From: Methylobacterium sp. 2A
GTDB taxonomy: Bacteria; Pseudomonadota; Alphaproteobacteria; Rhizobiales; Beijerinckiaceae
Length of the DNA stretch: 64,000 nucleotides
Direction: 5' to 3'
NCBI RefSeq assembly: GCF_009806555.1
Contig: NZ_VUOK01000052.1
Span: 1 to 64,000, forward strand
The notes under the pieces were generated by a model. It ran no database searches. It saw only the letters and a list, made by a program, of their open reading frames with translations, and was not told the origin of the DNA. The translations under genes and the position numbers were made by a program. The first letter of the stretch is position 1. Every line of letters begins with the position of its first letter. Below are positions 8,177-17,129 of the stretch, one piece after another.

Positions 8177-9010
8177 CTATGGCAGCCCCTTCACGTTCGG
8201 CACCGGCGGCGCTTCCTTGAGCAGCGTCACCGTCACCCGCCGGTTGGCCGCCAGGTAGGGGTTGTCGGGGAACATCGGCTCGGTGTCGGCCTTGCCGGTG
8301 ACCGAAGCGAACCGGTCGTCCGGTATCCCGGACCCCGCCAGGATCTCCCGGACGCTCACCGCGCGCCCCGCCGACAGCGCCCAGGGTGGGGCCGCCGGGC
8401 GCTGGCCGGGCCGGTCGGTGGCGGTGAAGCCCGTGATGGCGATGCGGTTCGGCATCTGGCGCAAAGCCGGGCCGAGCTTCTCCAGCAGGCGCCGGGTGCG
8501 GTCGTCGGGCCGGGTCGAGCCCTCCGGGAACATCGAGCGCCCGTCCTGGTCGACGATCGACACGTCGAGCCCCTGCTCGGTCCGGGCGATGATGATGTTC
8601 TTCGACAGCTCGGCGAAGTCCGGCATGCTCTGCAGGGCCTGGCGCAGGGAAGCCGCCGCGAGGCCGAAATTCTCCGGCTCGCCCATGTCGGGCAGGCCGA
8701 ACGCGCTGCGCGTGTCGCGCCGCGGCGGCGTGGTCCGGTCGGTGGCCTGATCGGGGGGCACGTCCCGCAGGTTCTTCAGGTGGTCGGCGGCCGGCAGGCC
8801 CTCCAACTCGATGATGCCGGCGAATTTCGAGTCCTTGTTGACGCCGAAGGCGTCGCGCATGGAGCCCGCCACCAGCTGCATCTTCTTCTGGTCCTGCGTG
8901 GAATACGCCGCCACCATCACGAAGAAGCTCATCAGCAGCGCCATCAGGTCGGCGAAGGTGACGAACCAGCCGTGGCCGCCATGCGCGCCGCCGCGCTTCC
9001 TCCGGGCCAT
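8177..9010 (-). CDS. motB: MotB/PomB-type flagellar stator protein
   Basis: A 277-residue protein with one N-terminal transmembrane helix (about residues 15-37). It contains FADLMALLMSFFVM, in which Asp21 is the proton- or ion-carrying residue of MotB. After a linker comes an OmpA-like peptidoglycan-binding domain (about 150-265: TGFTATDRPG, then ALSAGRAVSVREIL and AANRRVTVTLL). It is encoded one base after the MotA-type gene, so the two form an operon. No other flagellar genes are in the window. The FADLM sequence is closer to PomB than to E. coli MotB, so the coupling ion cannot be decided by eye. Confidence is high for the family, lower for a purely flagellar role. Confidence 0.85.
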   Translation of the reverse strand: MARRKRGGAHGGHGWFVTFADLMALLMSFFVMVAAYSTQDQKKMQLVAGSMRDAFGVNKDSKFAGIIELEGLPAADHLKNLRDVPPDQATDRTTPPRRDTRSAFGLPDMGEPENFGLAAASLRQALQSMPDFAELSKNIIIARTEQGLDVSIVDQDGRSMFPEGSTRPDDRTRRLLEKLGPALRQMPNRIAITGFTATDRPGQRPAAPPWALSAGRAVSVREILAGSGIPDDRFASVTGKADTEPMFPDNPYLAANRRVTVTLLKEAPPVPNVKGLP

Positions 9011-9011
9011 C

Positions 9012-9785
9012 TCAGGCGGCCTGCTCCATCAGCGCGTCGCGATGGTTGTGCGGCAGGTAGGCGACCAGCATCTCGCGCACCAGCGTCGGGCTCTTCTGGT
9101 CGCGGATCATCAGGATGCCGTCGATGATCAGCGAGCGCGACACGTCCTCCTCCTCCAGCTTCACGTGCAGCTTGTCGGCGAGCGGCAGGGTGACGAGGTT
9201 GGCGATCACGGCGCCGTAGAGGGTGGCGAGCAGCGCCGTCGCCATGGCGGGGCCGAGCTTCGAGGGGTCCGACATGTTGGCGAACATCGCCACCATGCCG
9301 AGGATGGTGCCGACCATGCCCCAGGCCGGGGCACAGTCGCCGAAGGCCCGATAGACCTTCGAGCCCTCGTCGAGATGCATCAGGAAGTTGTCGCGGTCCC
9401 GCTCCATCGTGTCGCGGATGAACTCGCGGTCGTAGCCGTCGGCGATGTAGCGCGCTCCCTGAGCCAGGAACGGGTCGGAGATCTCCATGTTCTCGAGCGC
9501 GATGGGCCCGCTCTTGCGGACCACGTCGGCGATCTGGGTGATCTCCTCGATCAGCTCCTGCGGCTTCACCGAGCGCATCATGAAGGCGTAGCGCAGGCCC
9601 ATCGGCAGGCCGTGCAGGATCACCGAGAACGGGAAGCGGATCATCGTGGCCGCGGTGGCGCCGCCGAACACCACCACCACCGCGTGCTCCGAGGCATAGG
9701 CGCCGAAATGGCCGCCATCGAGCATGATCAGCCCGATCACGACGCCGAGGCCCGAGAGCAGGCCGAGTGCGGTTGCGAGATCCAT
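9012..9785 (-). CDS. motA: MotA/PomA-type flagellar stator protein
   Basis: A 257-residue protein started at the ATG at 9785, because MDLATALGLLSGLG matches the usual PomA/MotA N-terminus; the upstream open frame has no membrane character. Four membrane segments are recognisable (about residues 3-22, 30-50, 150-170, 180-202). A cytoplasmic loop carries ERDRDNFLMHLDEG, and GMVGTILGMVAMF starts the third helix, as in MotA/TolQ/ExbB proton channels. With the adjacent MotB-type partner it forms the torque-generating stator complex in the inner membrane. The pair is separate from any flagellar cluster here and may be one of several stators in the genome. Confidence 0.85.
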   Translation of the reverse strand: MDLATALGLLSGLGVVIGLIMLDGGHFGAYASEHAVVVVFGGATAATMIRFPFSVILHGLPMGLRYAFMMRSVKPQELIEEITQIADVVRKSGPIALENMEISDPFLAQGARYIADGYDREFIRDTMERDRDNFLMHLDEGSKVYRAFGDCAPAWGMVGTILGMVAMFANMSDPSKLGPAMATALLATLYGAVIANLVTLPLADKLHVKLEEEDVSRSLIIDGILMIRDQKSPTLVREMLVAYLPHNHRDALMEQAA

Positions 9786-10067
9786 GGAGCGGATGAACGA
9801 CGCCGAATCGTTGAAAAACCGGAACCCGGGGCCGGGAACGGCCAGGCTAACCCCAGCGCTCGGAAATCGCGCTGAACGAACAGTTAAGGCGGTCCGTCGG
9901 AGCCTGTATCGGTCCGTCATCGCCCGTTCAGGCGGACGCTGGCATACACCTGTCGTACGAGGGGTTTGGCGGCAGGAACGGCGAAGCTGCCGGCCGGCCG
10001 GGCCCCGTTGAGAGATGGCGCAGGACCCGGGTCACACGGGCCGCGCCAGGGGTGGCGGAGCGGTACG

Positions 10068-11843
10068 ATGGTTCGTCTGTACGGGCGGGTCCTGGGCTTT
10101 CTGAAGGCGGAGCGGCGGCTGGCGATCGGCCTGGCGGCGACCAACGTCGTGCTGGCCATCGCGGCCTTCGCCGAGCCCCTGCTGATGGGGCGGATCATCG
10201 ATCAGCTGACCCATCTCCAGCGCGGCGGCAACGCGATGGGCACGATGCTGCCGCTGCTGGCCGCCTGGGTGGCGTTCGGCTTCTTCACCATCGCGGCGGG
10301 GGTGTTCATCGCGCTCCACGCCGACCGGCTGGCCCACCGCAACCGCCTGTCGGCGATGGCGAGCTACTTCGAGCACGTGCTCGATCTGCCGCTCGCCTTC
10401 CACTCGGCCAACCATTCTGGCCGCGTCCTGAAGGCGATGCTGGAGGGCACGAACGGCATGGCGTGGCTGTGGCTCGGCTTCTTCCGCGACCATCTGGTCG
10501 CGCTGGTCTCGCTCGGCGTGCTGCTGCCGATGACCCTGTTCATCAACTGGCAGCTCGGCGCGATCCTCGTGGTGCTGGTGCTGGCCTTCACCGGGCTCAC
10601 CACCTTCGTGATGCGCCGGACCGAGACGCTCCAGGGCCAGGTCGAGGAATTCAATTCGGGGCTCGCCGCCCACGCCTCGGACGCGCTGGGCAACGTCGCG
10701 GTGATCCAGTCCTTCACCCGCGCCAAGGCCGAGAAGGACGCGATGCGCGGCATCATCACCAACCTGCTCGCCGCGCAGATCCCGGTCCTGTCCTGGTGGG
10801 CGCTCGCCAACGTGGCGACCCGGGCGTCTGCGACCATCACCATGACGGCGATCTTCGTCACCGGCATCTGGCTCTATCAGGCGGGTACCACCACGGTGGG
10901 CGAGGTCGTGGCCTTCATGAGCCTCGCCACCGCCTTCGTGGCCCGGCTCGACCACGTGGTCGGCTTCGTCAACGGCCTGTTCCAGCAGGCCCCGAAGATC
11001 GCCGAGTTCTTCGAGATCTACGACACCGTCCCGGCGGTGGCCGACCGGCCGCAGGCCCGGCAGGTGGCGCGGTTCACGGGCGCGGTGACCTTCGAGGACG
11101 TGACCTTCTCGTATGACGGCACGCGGCGGGCGCTCGACGGCGTCTCGTTCACGGCCCGTCCCGGCGAGACGATCGCGCTCGTCGGCACCACCGGCTCGGG
11201 CAAGTCGACGACGCTCGGCCTCCTGCACCGCAGCTTCGACCCGGCCTCCGGCGCGATCCGCATCGACGACATGGATGTCCGCGACATCGGCCTCGCGAGC
11301 CTGCGGCACAATATCGGCGTGGTGTTCCAGGAGCCGATGCTGTTCGCCCGCTCGATCCGCGAGAACCTGCAGGTCGGCTGCCCCGACGCCACGGATGCCG
11401 AGATGCTCGACGCCCTGGAGCGCGCCCAGGCCAGCGCCTTCCTGGCGCGCCAGCCCAACGGGCTCGACACGGTGATCGGCGAGCGCGGCCGGTCGCTCTC
11501 GGGGGGCGAGCGCCAGCGGCTCTCGATCGCCCGGGCGCTCCTGAAGAACCCGCCGATCCTGATCCTCGACGAGGCGACCTCGGCGCTCGACGCCGCCACC
11601 GAGCGCAAGCTCCAGGGGGCGCTGGAGGCGGTGATGGCGGGGCGGACCACCTTCGTGATCGCCCACCGCCTCGCCACGATCCGCGATGCCGACCGGATCC
11701 TGGTGTTCCACGAGGGCCGGATCGTCGAGGCCGGCACCTTCGACCAGCTGGTGGCCCAGGACGGCCGCTTCGCCGAGCTCGCCCGAGCGCAGTTCATGGC
11801 GGCCGAGGCGGAGGACGAGGAGGGGCTGGCGCTGGCGGCGTGA
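10068..11843 (+). CDS. ndvA: Cyclic beta-1,2-glucan exporter, NdvA/ChvA-type ABC transporter
   Basis: A 591-residue half-transporter with fused permease and ATPase. The ATG at 10068 follows GGAG by 7 bases, and LYGRVLGFLKAERR matches the NdvA/ChvA N-terminus. Six transmembrane helices occupy about residues 18-300. The ATPase shows Walker A GTTGSGKST (about 373), Q-loop VVFQEPMLF, signature LSGGERQR (about 476), Walker B ILILDEATS and the H-loop IAHRLAT. FAEPLLMGRIID and HALDLP-like segments are typical of this subfamily. Predicted role: exporting periplasmic glucans for osmoadaptation and host interaction. The glucan synthase NdvB/ChvB is not in the window, so the substrate is inferred from the family. 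Confidence 0.85.
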   Translation: MVRLYGRVLGFLKAERRLAIGLAATNVVLAIAAFAEPLLMGRIIDQLTHLQRGGNAMGTMLPLLAAWVAFGFFTIAAGVFIALHADRLAHRNRLSAMASYFEHVLDLPLAFHSANHSGRVLKAMLEGTNGMAWLWLGFFRDHLVALVSLGVLLPMTLFINWQLGAILVVLVLAFTGLTTFVMRRTETLQGQVEEFNSGLAAHASDALGNVAVIQSFTRAKAEKDAMRGIITNLLAAQIPVLSWWALANVATRASATITMTAIFVTGIWLYQAGTTTVGEVVAFMSLATAFVARLDHVVGFVNGLFQQAPKIAEFFEIYDTVPAVADRPQARQVARFTGAVTFEDVTFSYDGTRRALDGVSFTARPGETIALVGTTGSGKSTTLGLLHRSFDPASGAIRIDDMDVRDIGLASLRHNIGVVFQEPMLFARSIRENLQVGCPDATDAEMLDALERAQASAFLARQPNGLDTVIGERGRSLSGGERQRLSIARALLKNPPILILDEATSALDAATERKLQGALEAVMAGRTTFVIAHRLATIRDADRILVFHEGRIVEAGTFDQLVAQDGRFAELARAQFMAAEAEDEEGLALAA

Positions 11844-12010
11844 GGATCGCCGCCGGCTGCAAGCCCTGCATTTGAGGATGATGCACGAGTTCCCCCCCCC
11901 CTTCAGGAGAGGGGACCAGCGCCTTATTCGGCTGCCACTGAGCCTTGCACGGCGTGCCAATCCGGTCGCCCCACGGGAGAGGGCCTATCGCGTCCGGCAG
12001 AATGCGGTGG

Positions 12011-12883
12011 CTACGCCAACCCGATCCGCGCGAAGAACCCCGCGATCTCGTCCGCGGCCCGGTCCGGATCCTCCCGATGCGGGAAGTGCCCGACGCCGGA
12101 AAACGGCGCCAGATCCAGGTCCGAAAAGGTCTCGCCCAGGCGGTCGGTCCAGGCATAGGGGAAGATCGGGTCGTGCTCGGCCCAGCGCACGCAGGTCGGC
12201 ACCGTGATCGGCGGCAGGGGCGGGGCCTCGCCCTTGAGCATCGCCACCCGCCCGGCATGGGCCGCCCGGTAATGCGCGAAGCCGCCCGCGAGGTTTCCGG
12301 GTTTCCAGTACGCATCCACGAAGGCGTCGAGCACCGGATCGAACGCGTCCTTCCGGTGCGACCAGTGGCGCAGGAAGTGGCCGATATAGGCGGCGCAGCT
12401 CTCGCGGCTCGCGCCGACCAGCTGCACGGCCAGATCCATCTGGTTGAAGGACTGGTACCAGATCTCGTTCAGGCGGTCCGGCGCGCCGAGGCGCGGGCCG
12501 ATCCCCGGATAGACGAAATCGAACAGGACCAGCCCGGCGCAAAGCTCCGGGTTCGCCCGGGCGAGCGCCTGGATCACCGCCCCGCCGACATCGTGCCCGA
12601 CGATGCCGGCCCGCGCGATCCCGAGCGCGTCGAGGAGCGCCACCATGTCGGCGGCGTGGTCCGGCGGCCCGAAGGGTCCCGCCGGCTTGTCGCTGTCGCC
12701 GAAGCCGCGCAGGTCCGGGGCGATCAGCGTGTAGCGGTCCGCGAGCCGCGCCATCACCGGCTCCCAGGTCAGCCAGAATTCCGGCCAGCCATGGAGCAGC
12801 AGCAGCGGCGCCCCGGTGCCGCAGCGCGCGACGTGGAGGTCCGCCCCGTTCGCGCGGATCCTCAGGTGTTCGATTCCGTCCAT
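12011..12883 (-). CDS. Alpha/beta hydrolase, dehalogenase/epoxide-hydrolase type
   Basis: A 290-residue cytoplasmic hydrolase. Catalytic elements are visible: the oxyanion motif HGWPEF (about residue 34), DLRGFGDSDKP, the nucleophile elbow GHDVGG with Asp in place of Ser (about 104), a probable acid in WAEHDPIFP and catalytic His in GVGHFPHRE (about 270). An Asp nucleophile points to the haloalkane/haloacetate dehalogenase or epoxide hydrolase branch; the large cap insertion with several Trp and Tyr fits this. The substrate is not determinable. The start at 12883 overlaps the end of the upstream YihY gene by 22 bases, so the two are likely cotranscribed. Confidence 0.8.
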   Translation of the reverse strand: MDGIEHLRIRANGADLHVARCGTGAPLLLLHGWPEFWLTWEPVMARLADRYTLIAPDLRGFGDSDKPAGPFGPPDHAADMVALLDALGIARAGIVGHDVGGAVIQALARANPELCAGLVLFDFVYPGIGPRLGAPDRLNEIWYQSFNQMDLAVQLVGASRESCAAYIGHFLRHWSHRKDAFDPVLDAFVDAYWKPGNLAGGFAHYRAAHAGRVAMLKGEAPPLPPITVPTCVRWAEHDPIFPYAWTDRLGETFSDLDLAPFSGVGHFPHREDPDRAADEIAGFFARIGLA

Positions 12884-13764
12884 TTGCCCTCCATTTCGGC
12901 CCGGCGCGCCAGCATCCGCGCCTGCAATCGGCTGCGGCGGGCGGCGATCACCGTGCCGTTGATCTCGCCGCCGAACAGGAACATGGCGGCGAGCCAGTAG
13001 AGGAACACCAGGAACACCATCGCGGTGGCCAGGCCCCCGTAGGTCGACGCGTAGGCGTTCGAGAACCGGTCGAGATAGTAGCCGAAGCCGAGGCCCGCGA
13101 AGAACCACAGCACCAGCGTCACCCCGATCCCCGGCAGCACCGACAGGATCGAGCGCCGCCCCGCCGCCACGAACTTGTGGGCGATCACCAGGATCACGGC
13201 GAGCAGCAGCGCGGTGATGGCGATCCGCCCGATCGCCACGGTGAGGCTCAGGGGCTCCAGCCCCGGCGCCACCAGCACGACGTTGCGCCAGATCAGCGGC
13301 CCCAGCACCACGAGCAGCGCGAAGGCCAGCATCGCGAAGGCGCCGCAGATCACGTAGCCGATCGATTCGAGCCGGGTCAGCCACCAGGGCCGGCCCTCGC
13401 GCAGGCCATAGGCCCGGTTCAGCCCGACCCGCAGGCTCTCGACCCCCGAGGATGAGAAGTAGAGGGCGAACAGCGCGCCGAGCGTCAGCACGCCGCGGCG
13501 CTGCTCGGTGAGCACCCGGTGCACCTCGCCCACGATCGGCTTGGCGATCTCCCGCGGCCACGCGTCGAAGATCAGCACACCCGCCTCGTCGGCGAGGGAC
13601 TGCGTGCCGAACAGGCCGGCCAGGGCGGCGAGCAGGATCAGGAACGGGAACAGCGACGTCAGGGTCGAGAGCGCGATGTGGCTCGCGATCGCCCAGCCGT
13701 CATGGGAGACGAAGCGCTGTGCCGCCACGCCCATGACCTGCAATCCGTTGCGGAGGGGTTTCAC
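12862..13764 (-). CDS. YihY/BrkB-family integral membrane protein
   Basis: A 300-residue inner-membrane protein with six predicted helices. Family marks include HDGWAIASHIALSTLTSLFPFLI near the N-terminus (split by helices), FSSSGVESLRVGLNRAYG, then GYYLDRFSNAYASTYGGLA and the C-terminal FGGEING. The longest frame begins at a GTG at 13764; an ATG ten codons later (13734) is an alternative with a somewhat better upstream purine run. Function is unknown for the family (once misnamed RNase BN), perhaps an exporter or envelope protein. Its 3' end overlaps the hydrolase start. Confidence 0.8.
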   Translation of the reverse strand: MKPLRNGLQVMGVAAQRFVSHDGWAIASHIALSTLTSLFPFLILLAALAGLFGTQSLADEAGVLIFDAWPREIAKPIVGEVHRVLTEQRRGVLTLGALFALYFSSSGVESLRVGLNRAYGLREGRPWWLTRLESIGYVICGAFAMLAFALLVVLGPLIWRNVVLVAPGLEPLSLTVAIGRIAITALLLAVILVIAHKFVAAGRRSILSVLPGIGVTLVLWFFAGLGFGYYLDRFSNAYASTYGGLATAMVFLVFLYWLAAMFLFGGEINGTVIAARRSRLQARMLARRAEMEGKWTESNT

Positions 13765-13928
13765 GATGCTCTGACGATCCTCTGGCGAAACAGCGCGCCG
13801 ATGAACGGCGCCGGGGCCGGCCCGTCAACGCCGTCGACGCGATCCGGTCCCGAACACGACCAGGATGACGCACGGCCGCGCCGCCTCGCCATTGCGACTC
13901 GCGGGCCGGATGCGCCTTAGATACGGCC

Positions 13929-14819
13929 ATGCTGACATCCTCACGACCGCCGACGCGCGCGGCCAGCGTCCTCCCGACCCTGTTCGTGCCGATCTGGGCG
14001 ACCGGCTTCATCTCCGCCCGCGCCGTGGTGCCGCACGCGGACCCGCTGGCCTTTACGGCTTTGCGCTTCACCGCGGTCGCCCTGGTGCTGGCGGGGATCG
14101 CGGTCGCGTCGCGCGTGCGCTGGCCGGCGGACCGGGCGGGCTGGCGCGATCCCGTCATCGCGGGCTTCCTGATGCAGGGCATCTACCTGTCGGGCGTCTT
14201 CTGGGCGGTGAGCCACGGGCTGCCGGCCGGGATCGCGGCCCTCGTCGGCAGCCTCCAGCCGCTGCTGACCGCGCTCCTGGCGCAGCCCCTGCTCGGCGAG
14301 CGCGTCAGCCCGCGGCGGGCGCTCGGCATCCTGATGGGCTTCGCCGGGGCGGGGCTCGTGCTGGCCCCCAAGCTCGGCGCCGCCGATCCCTCGGGCATCC
14401 CGCCGCTGGCGCTGGCGGTCAGCTTCCTGGCGGTCCTGTCGCTGACGCTCGGCACCCTCTGGCAGAAGCGCACCGGCGGCGGGGTCGATCTGCTCGCCGG
14501 GGCGACGCTCCAGTTCGTGGGCGGCATGGCCTGCGCGATCCCCCTGGCGCTCGCCTTCGGCAGCGCGCAGTTCGAGCCGGTGGCGCCCCTCTGGGCCGGG
14601 CTCGCCTGGGCGGTCCTGATCAACTCGGTGGCCGGCATCCTGCTGCTGCTGGCGCTGATCCGGCGGGGGGCGGTGGCGGGGGTGGCGGCCCTGTTCTTCC
14701 TCGTGCCGCCGGTGGCGGCCGTGCTCGGCTACCTGTTGTTCGGCGAGGTGCTGACGCCGCTCCAGGGCGCCGGCATGGCGCTGGCCGCCCTCGGGGTCGC
14801 GGTGGCGAGCCGGGGCTGA
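13929..14819 (+). CDS. DMT-superfamily transporter with two EamA domains
   Basis: A 296-residue membrane protein with about ten hydrophobic segments arranged as two EamA repeats. The first ends with LGERVSPRRALGILMGFAG, the second with LFGEVLTPLQGAGMALAALG, the conserved end-of-repeat motif. An early LFVPIWATGFISAR matches the usual xWG(S/T)xF N-terminus. Likely an exporter of amino acids or other small metabolites; substrate unknown. It diverges from the YihY gene and is followed directly by the four-hairpin array at 14839-14935, which probably ends its transcript. Confidence 0.85.
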   Translation: MLTSSRPPTRAASVLPTLFVPIWATGFISARAVVPHADPLAFTALRFTAVALVLAGIAVASRVRWPADRAGWRDPVIAGFLMQGIYLSGVFWAVSHGLPAGIAALVGSLQPLLTALLAQPLLGERVSPRRALGILMGFAGAGLVLAPKLGAADPSGIPPLALAVSFLAVLSLTLGTLWQKRTGGGVDLLAGATLQFVGGMACAIPLALAFGSAQFEPVAPLWAGLAWAVLINSVAGILLLLALIRRGAVAGVAALFFLVPPVAAVLGYLLFGEVLTPLQGAGMALAALGVAVASRG

Positions 14820-14838
14820 GAGCCTTCGGCCCGGGTTC

Positions 14839-14935
14839 CCCAAGGGCGAGCCCTTGGGCGGGTTTTCAGGGCGGAGCCCTGAAGCTCGGTTTCCCAGGGC
14901 TCTGCCCTGGACCCGCGAAAGGGCTCGCCCTTTCG
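14839..14935. repeat. Array of four consecutive GGGC/GCCC hairpins
   Basis: Four perfect short hairpins stand in a row. Stem arms are 14839-14847/14850-14858, 14866-14872/14876-14882, 14894-14900/14904-14910 and 14916-14924/14927-14935, with stems of 9, 7, 7 and 9 bp and loops of 2-3 bases. Every stem ends with GGGC against GCCC at the loop. They lie between the DMT transporter stop and the Rieske-reductase start. Confidence 0.85.
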
Positions 14936-15042
14936 AAACCCTGACCGGGGCCTGCGACCGCAGGGTCCGGAAACCCTTCGCCGCCTCGCGGTTTGATGCG
15001 CGCGGGTCGCGACGGCCCGGGCCGGCACCGAGCGCGATACGC

Positions 15043-16593
15043 ATGGACCAGGACAAGCCCCGCGAGATCCGCCTCGCCCTCGACGCGATTCCCCTCGGCG
15101 GCAAGGCCGAGGGCAAGGCGGGCGACGACGCGGTCCTGTTCGTGCGCGACGCGGACGGCGTGCGCGCCTTCCAGGCCAAGTGCCCGCATCTCGGGGCGCC
15201 GCTCGCCAAGGGCGAAATCTGCGGCGGCCGGCTCTACTGCCCGTGGCACAAGGCGGCCTTCGCGCTCGCCGACGGCAGCCTGGAGGAGCCGCCGGCGCTG
15301 GAAGCCCTGACCCGCTATCCCGTCCGGATCGAGGGCGGCGAGGCGGTGGCGACGCTCACCCCCGAACCGGCCCCGGCCAAGCACGCCGCGGCACCGGTGG
15401 ACCATGTCCTGATCGTCGGCACCGGCGCGGCGTCCGTCGCCTGCGTGACGACCCTGCGCCGCGAAGGGTTTTCGGGCCGGATCACGATGGTCGGCCGCGA
15501 GGCGCATCCGCCCTACGACCGGACCAAGCTGTCCAAGCAGTTCCTGGCCAAGCCCACGCCGCCGGAAAAGACCCTGCTGGAGCCGGATTTCGCCGCCGCC
15601 CACCAGGTCGAACGGATCGAGGCCGAGGCCACCCGGATCGATCCGGCCGGCCGCAGCGTCACCCTGGCGGACGGGCGCACGCTCACCGGCGATGCGCTGC
15701 TGATCGCCACCGGCAGCCGCGCCGTGGTGCCGGATTTCGAGGGCAAGGACCGCGACGGCGTGATGACGCTGCGCAGCCTCGACGACGCCGTGCGGCTCAG
15801 CGAGGCCGCCGAGGAGGCCAAGCGCGTCGTGGTGATCGGGGCGGGCTTCATCGGCCTGGAGGCCGCGGCCTTCCTGACCAAGCGCGGCCTCTCGGTGACG
15901 GTCCTGTCCCGGGAGGAGATCCCCTTCGCCAAGCGGTTCGGCGAGGCGGTGGGCGCGGCGCTCAAGCGCTACCATGCCGGCAACGGCGTCACCTTCGTGA
16001 CCGGCAGCGTCGCCCGGATCGCCGGCGATGGCCGCGTCACCGCGGTCGAGACCGAGGACGGCGCGAGCCTGCCGGCCGACCTCGTCCTGATCGGCGCCGG
16101 GGCCGCCCCGGAGACCGGACTCGTCGCCGGAGTCGAGCCCGATGACAAGGGCGGGATCCGGGTGGGCGCCGACCTCAGGCTCGCCGAGCGGGTCTGGATT
16201 GCCGGCGACATCGCGGCCTTTCCGGAGCACGGCAGCGGCGTCACGGCGCGGATCGAGCACTGGCGCCTCGCGCAGCAGCACGGCACCCACGCCGCCCGGG
16301 CGATCCTGGGGGCGCAGGGCGGCTTCTCCGGTGCGCCGTTCTTCTGGAGCAACCAGGGCGACAAGCGCCTCGACTACGGCGGCTACGCGCCGGATTTCGA
16401 GCGCATCATCATGCAGGGCGACCCTGCGGCGCTCGATTTCATCGCCTATTACGTCCGGGAGGGCCGGGTGATCGCGGCCTGCAGCGTCGGCCGCAACAAG
16501 CCCTTCACGGCGTTCCTGCACCTGCTGGGCGAGGGCCGCGCGCCGAGCCCGGAGGCGATCGAGGGCGGTGCCGATTGGGCCGCACGGGTGTGA
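15043..16593 (+). CDS. Rieske ferredoxin-FAD reductase fusion (AIFL-type)
   Basis: A 516-residue fusion started at the ATG at 15043, just before the Rieske domain (about residues 5-105). The [2Fe-2S] ligands are CPHLGAP and CPWHKAAF. A pyridine nucleotide-disulfide oxidoreductase domain (about 120-400) has FAD-binding VGTGAASVACV, a second nucleotide motif VIGAGFIGLEAA for NAD(P)H and an AGDIAAFP motif near the FAD. A C-terminal reductase domain contains FFWSNQGDKRLDYGG. This order matches AIF-like/rubredoxin-type ferredoxin reductases found in bacteria and animals. The redox partner is unknown; a detoxification or electron-supply role is inferred. Confidence 0.85.
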   Translation: MDQDKPREIRLALDAIPLGGKAEGKAGDDAVLFVRDADGVRAFQAKCPHLGAPLAKGEICGGRLYCPWHKAAFALADGSLEEPPALEALTRYPVRIEGGEAVATLTPEPAPAKHAAAPVDHVLIVGTGAASVACVTTLRREGFSGRITMVGREAHPPYDRTKLSKQFLAKPTPPEKTLLEPDFAAAHQVERIEAEATRIDPAGRSVTLADGRTLTGDALLIATGSRAVVPDFEGKDRDGVMTLRSLDDAVRLSEAAEEAKRVVVIGAGFIGLEAAAFLTKRGLSVTVLSREEIPFAKRFGEAVGAALKRYHAGNGVTFVTGSVARIAGDGRVTAVETEDGASLPADLVLIGAGAAPETGLVAGVEPDDKGGIRVGADLRLAERVWIAGDIAAFPEHGSGVTARIEHWRLAQQHGTHAARAILGAQGGFSGAPFFWSNQGDKRLDYGGYAPDFERIIMQGDPAALDFIAYYVREGRVIAACSVGRNKPFTAFLHLLGEGRAPSPEAIEGGADWAARV

Positions 16594-16671
16594 TGGAACC
16601 CGCGCCCGCACCCGCGCCTTTCGCCTGACGGTGCCCGCCGTCCGAGAAGCCGGGCCGAGCCGGGAGGCTTC

Positions 16672-16878
16672 ATGAACCAGATCCTCGTCGTCGCGCTCAT
16701 CTGCGCCGCCTCGGTCCAGGCCCCGGACTGCTCGCGCGAGACCGCCATCGACGTGGTCACGGGCCCGGCCCACACGCTTCAGGAATGCCTGATCCAGGGG
16801 CCGGTGCTCGCCGCCAATGCCGGCTTCAAGGGCGAGGACGGTGCCTACGTGAAGACGCGCTGCGAGCAGAAGCGGTGA
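16672..16878 (+). CDS. Small secreted Cys-containing protein, unknown function
   Basis: A 68-residue protein with GGAGG six bases before the ATG. A short hydrophobic N-terminus (MNQILVVALICAASVQA) resembles a signal peptide. The mature part has three Cys in the pattern DC-EC-RC spread along 50 residues, which could form disulfides in the periplasm or bind a ligand. No family recognised. It may be cotranscribed with the Rieske reductase upstream (about 80 bases). A spacer of about 250 bases follows before mcd. Confidence 0.55.
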   Translation: MNQILVVALICAASVQAPDCSRETAIDVVTGPAHTLQECLIQGPVLAANAGFKGEDGAYVKTRCEQKR

Positions 16879-17129
16879 GGCTCGCGGGGGACGCAGACGA
16901 TCACCGGGTAGGCTGAATGGCAGCCGCCTCTCTCCCTCCCCCGCAAAATCTTGCCAGGAGATGGAGGCGTAAACCCCGGTGCGATCTGGCATTCCAAGTC
17001 GAACGGGCTCTTGCCGAAAGGGCTGGTCTTCAACTTCAGTCCAAGACGCCGCAAACGAAATCTGCTTCGGCTTGCGCCGCGAAAAGGTTAAAAGGCACGA
17101 TCTAGAAAAACGCCACGCGAGCCAGAACC

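Noticed and set aside
10032..11960. Long minus-strand open frame opposite ndvA
   Set aside because: Composition is His/Arg/Glu-rich and no domain is recognisable; the plus strand has a complete ABC transporter.
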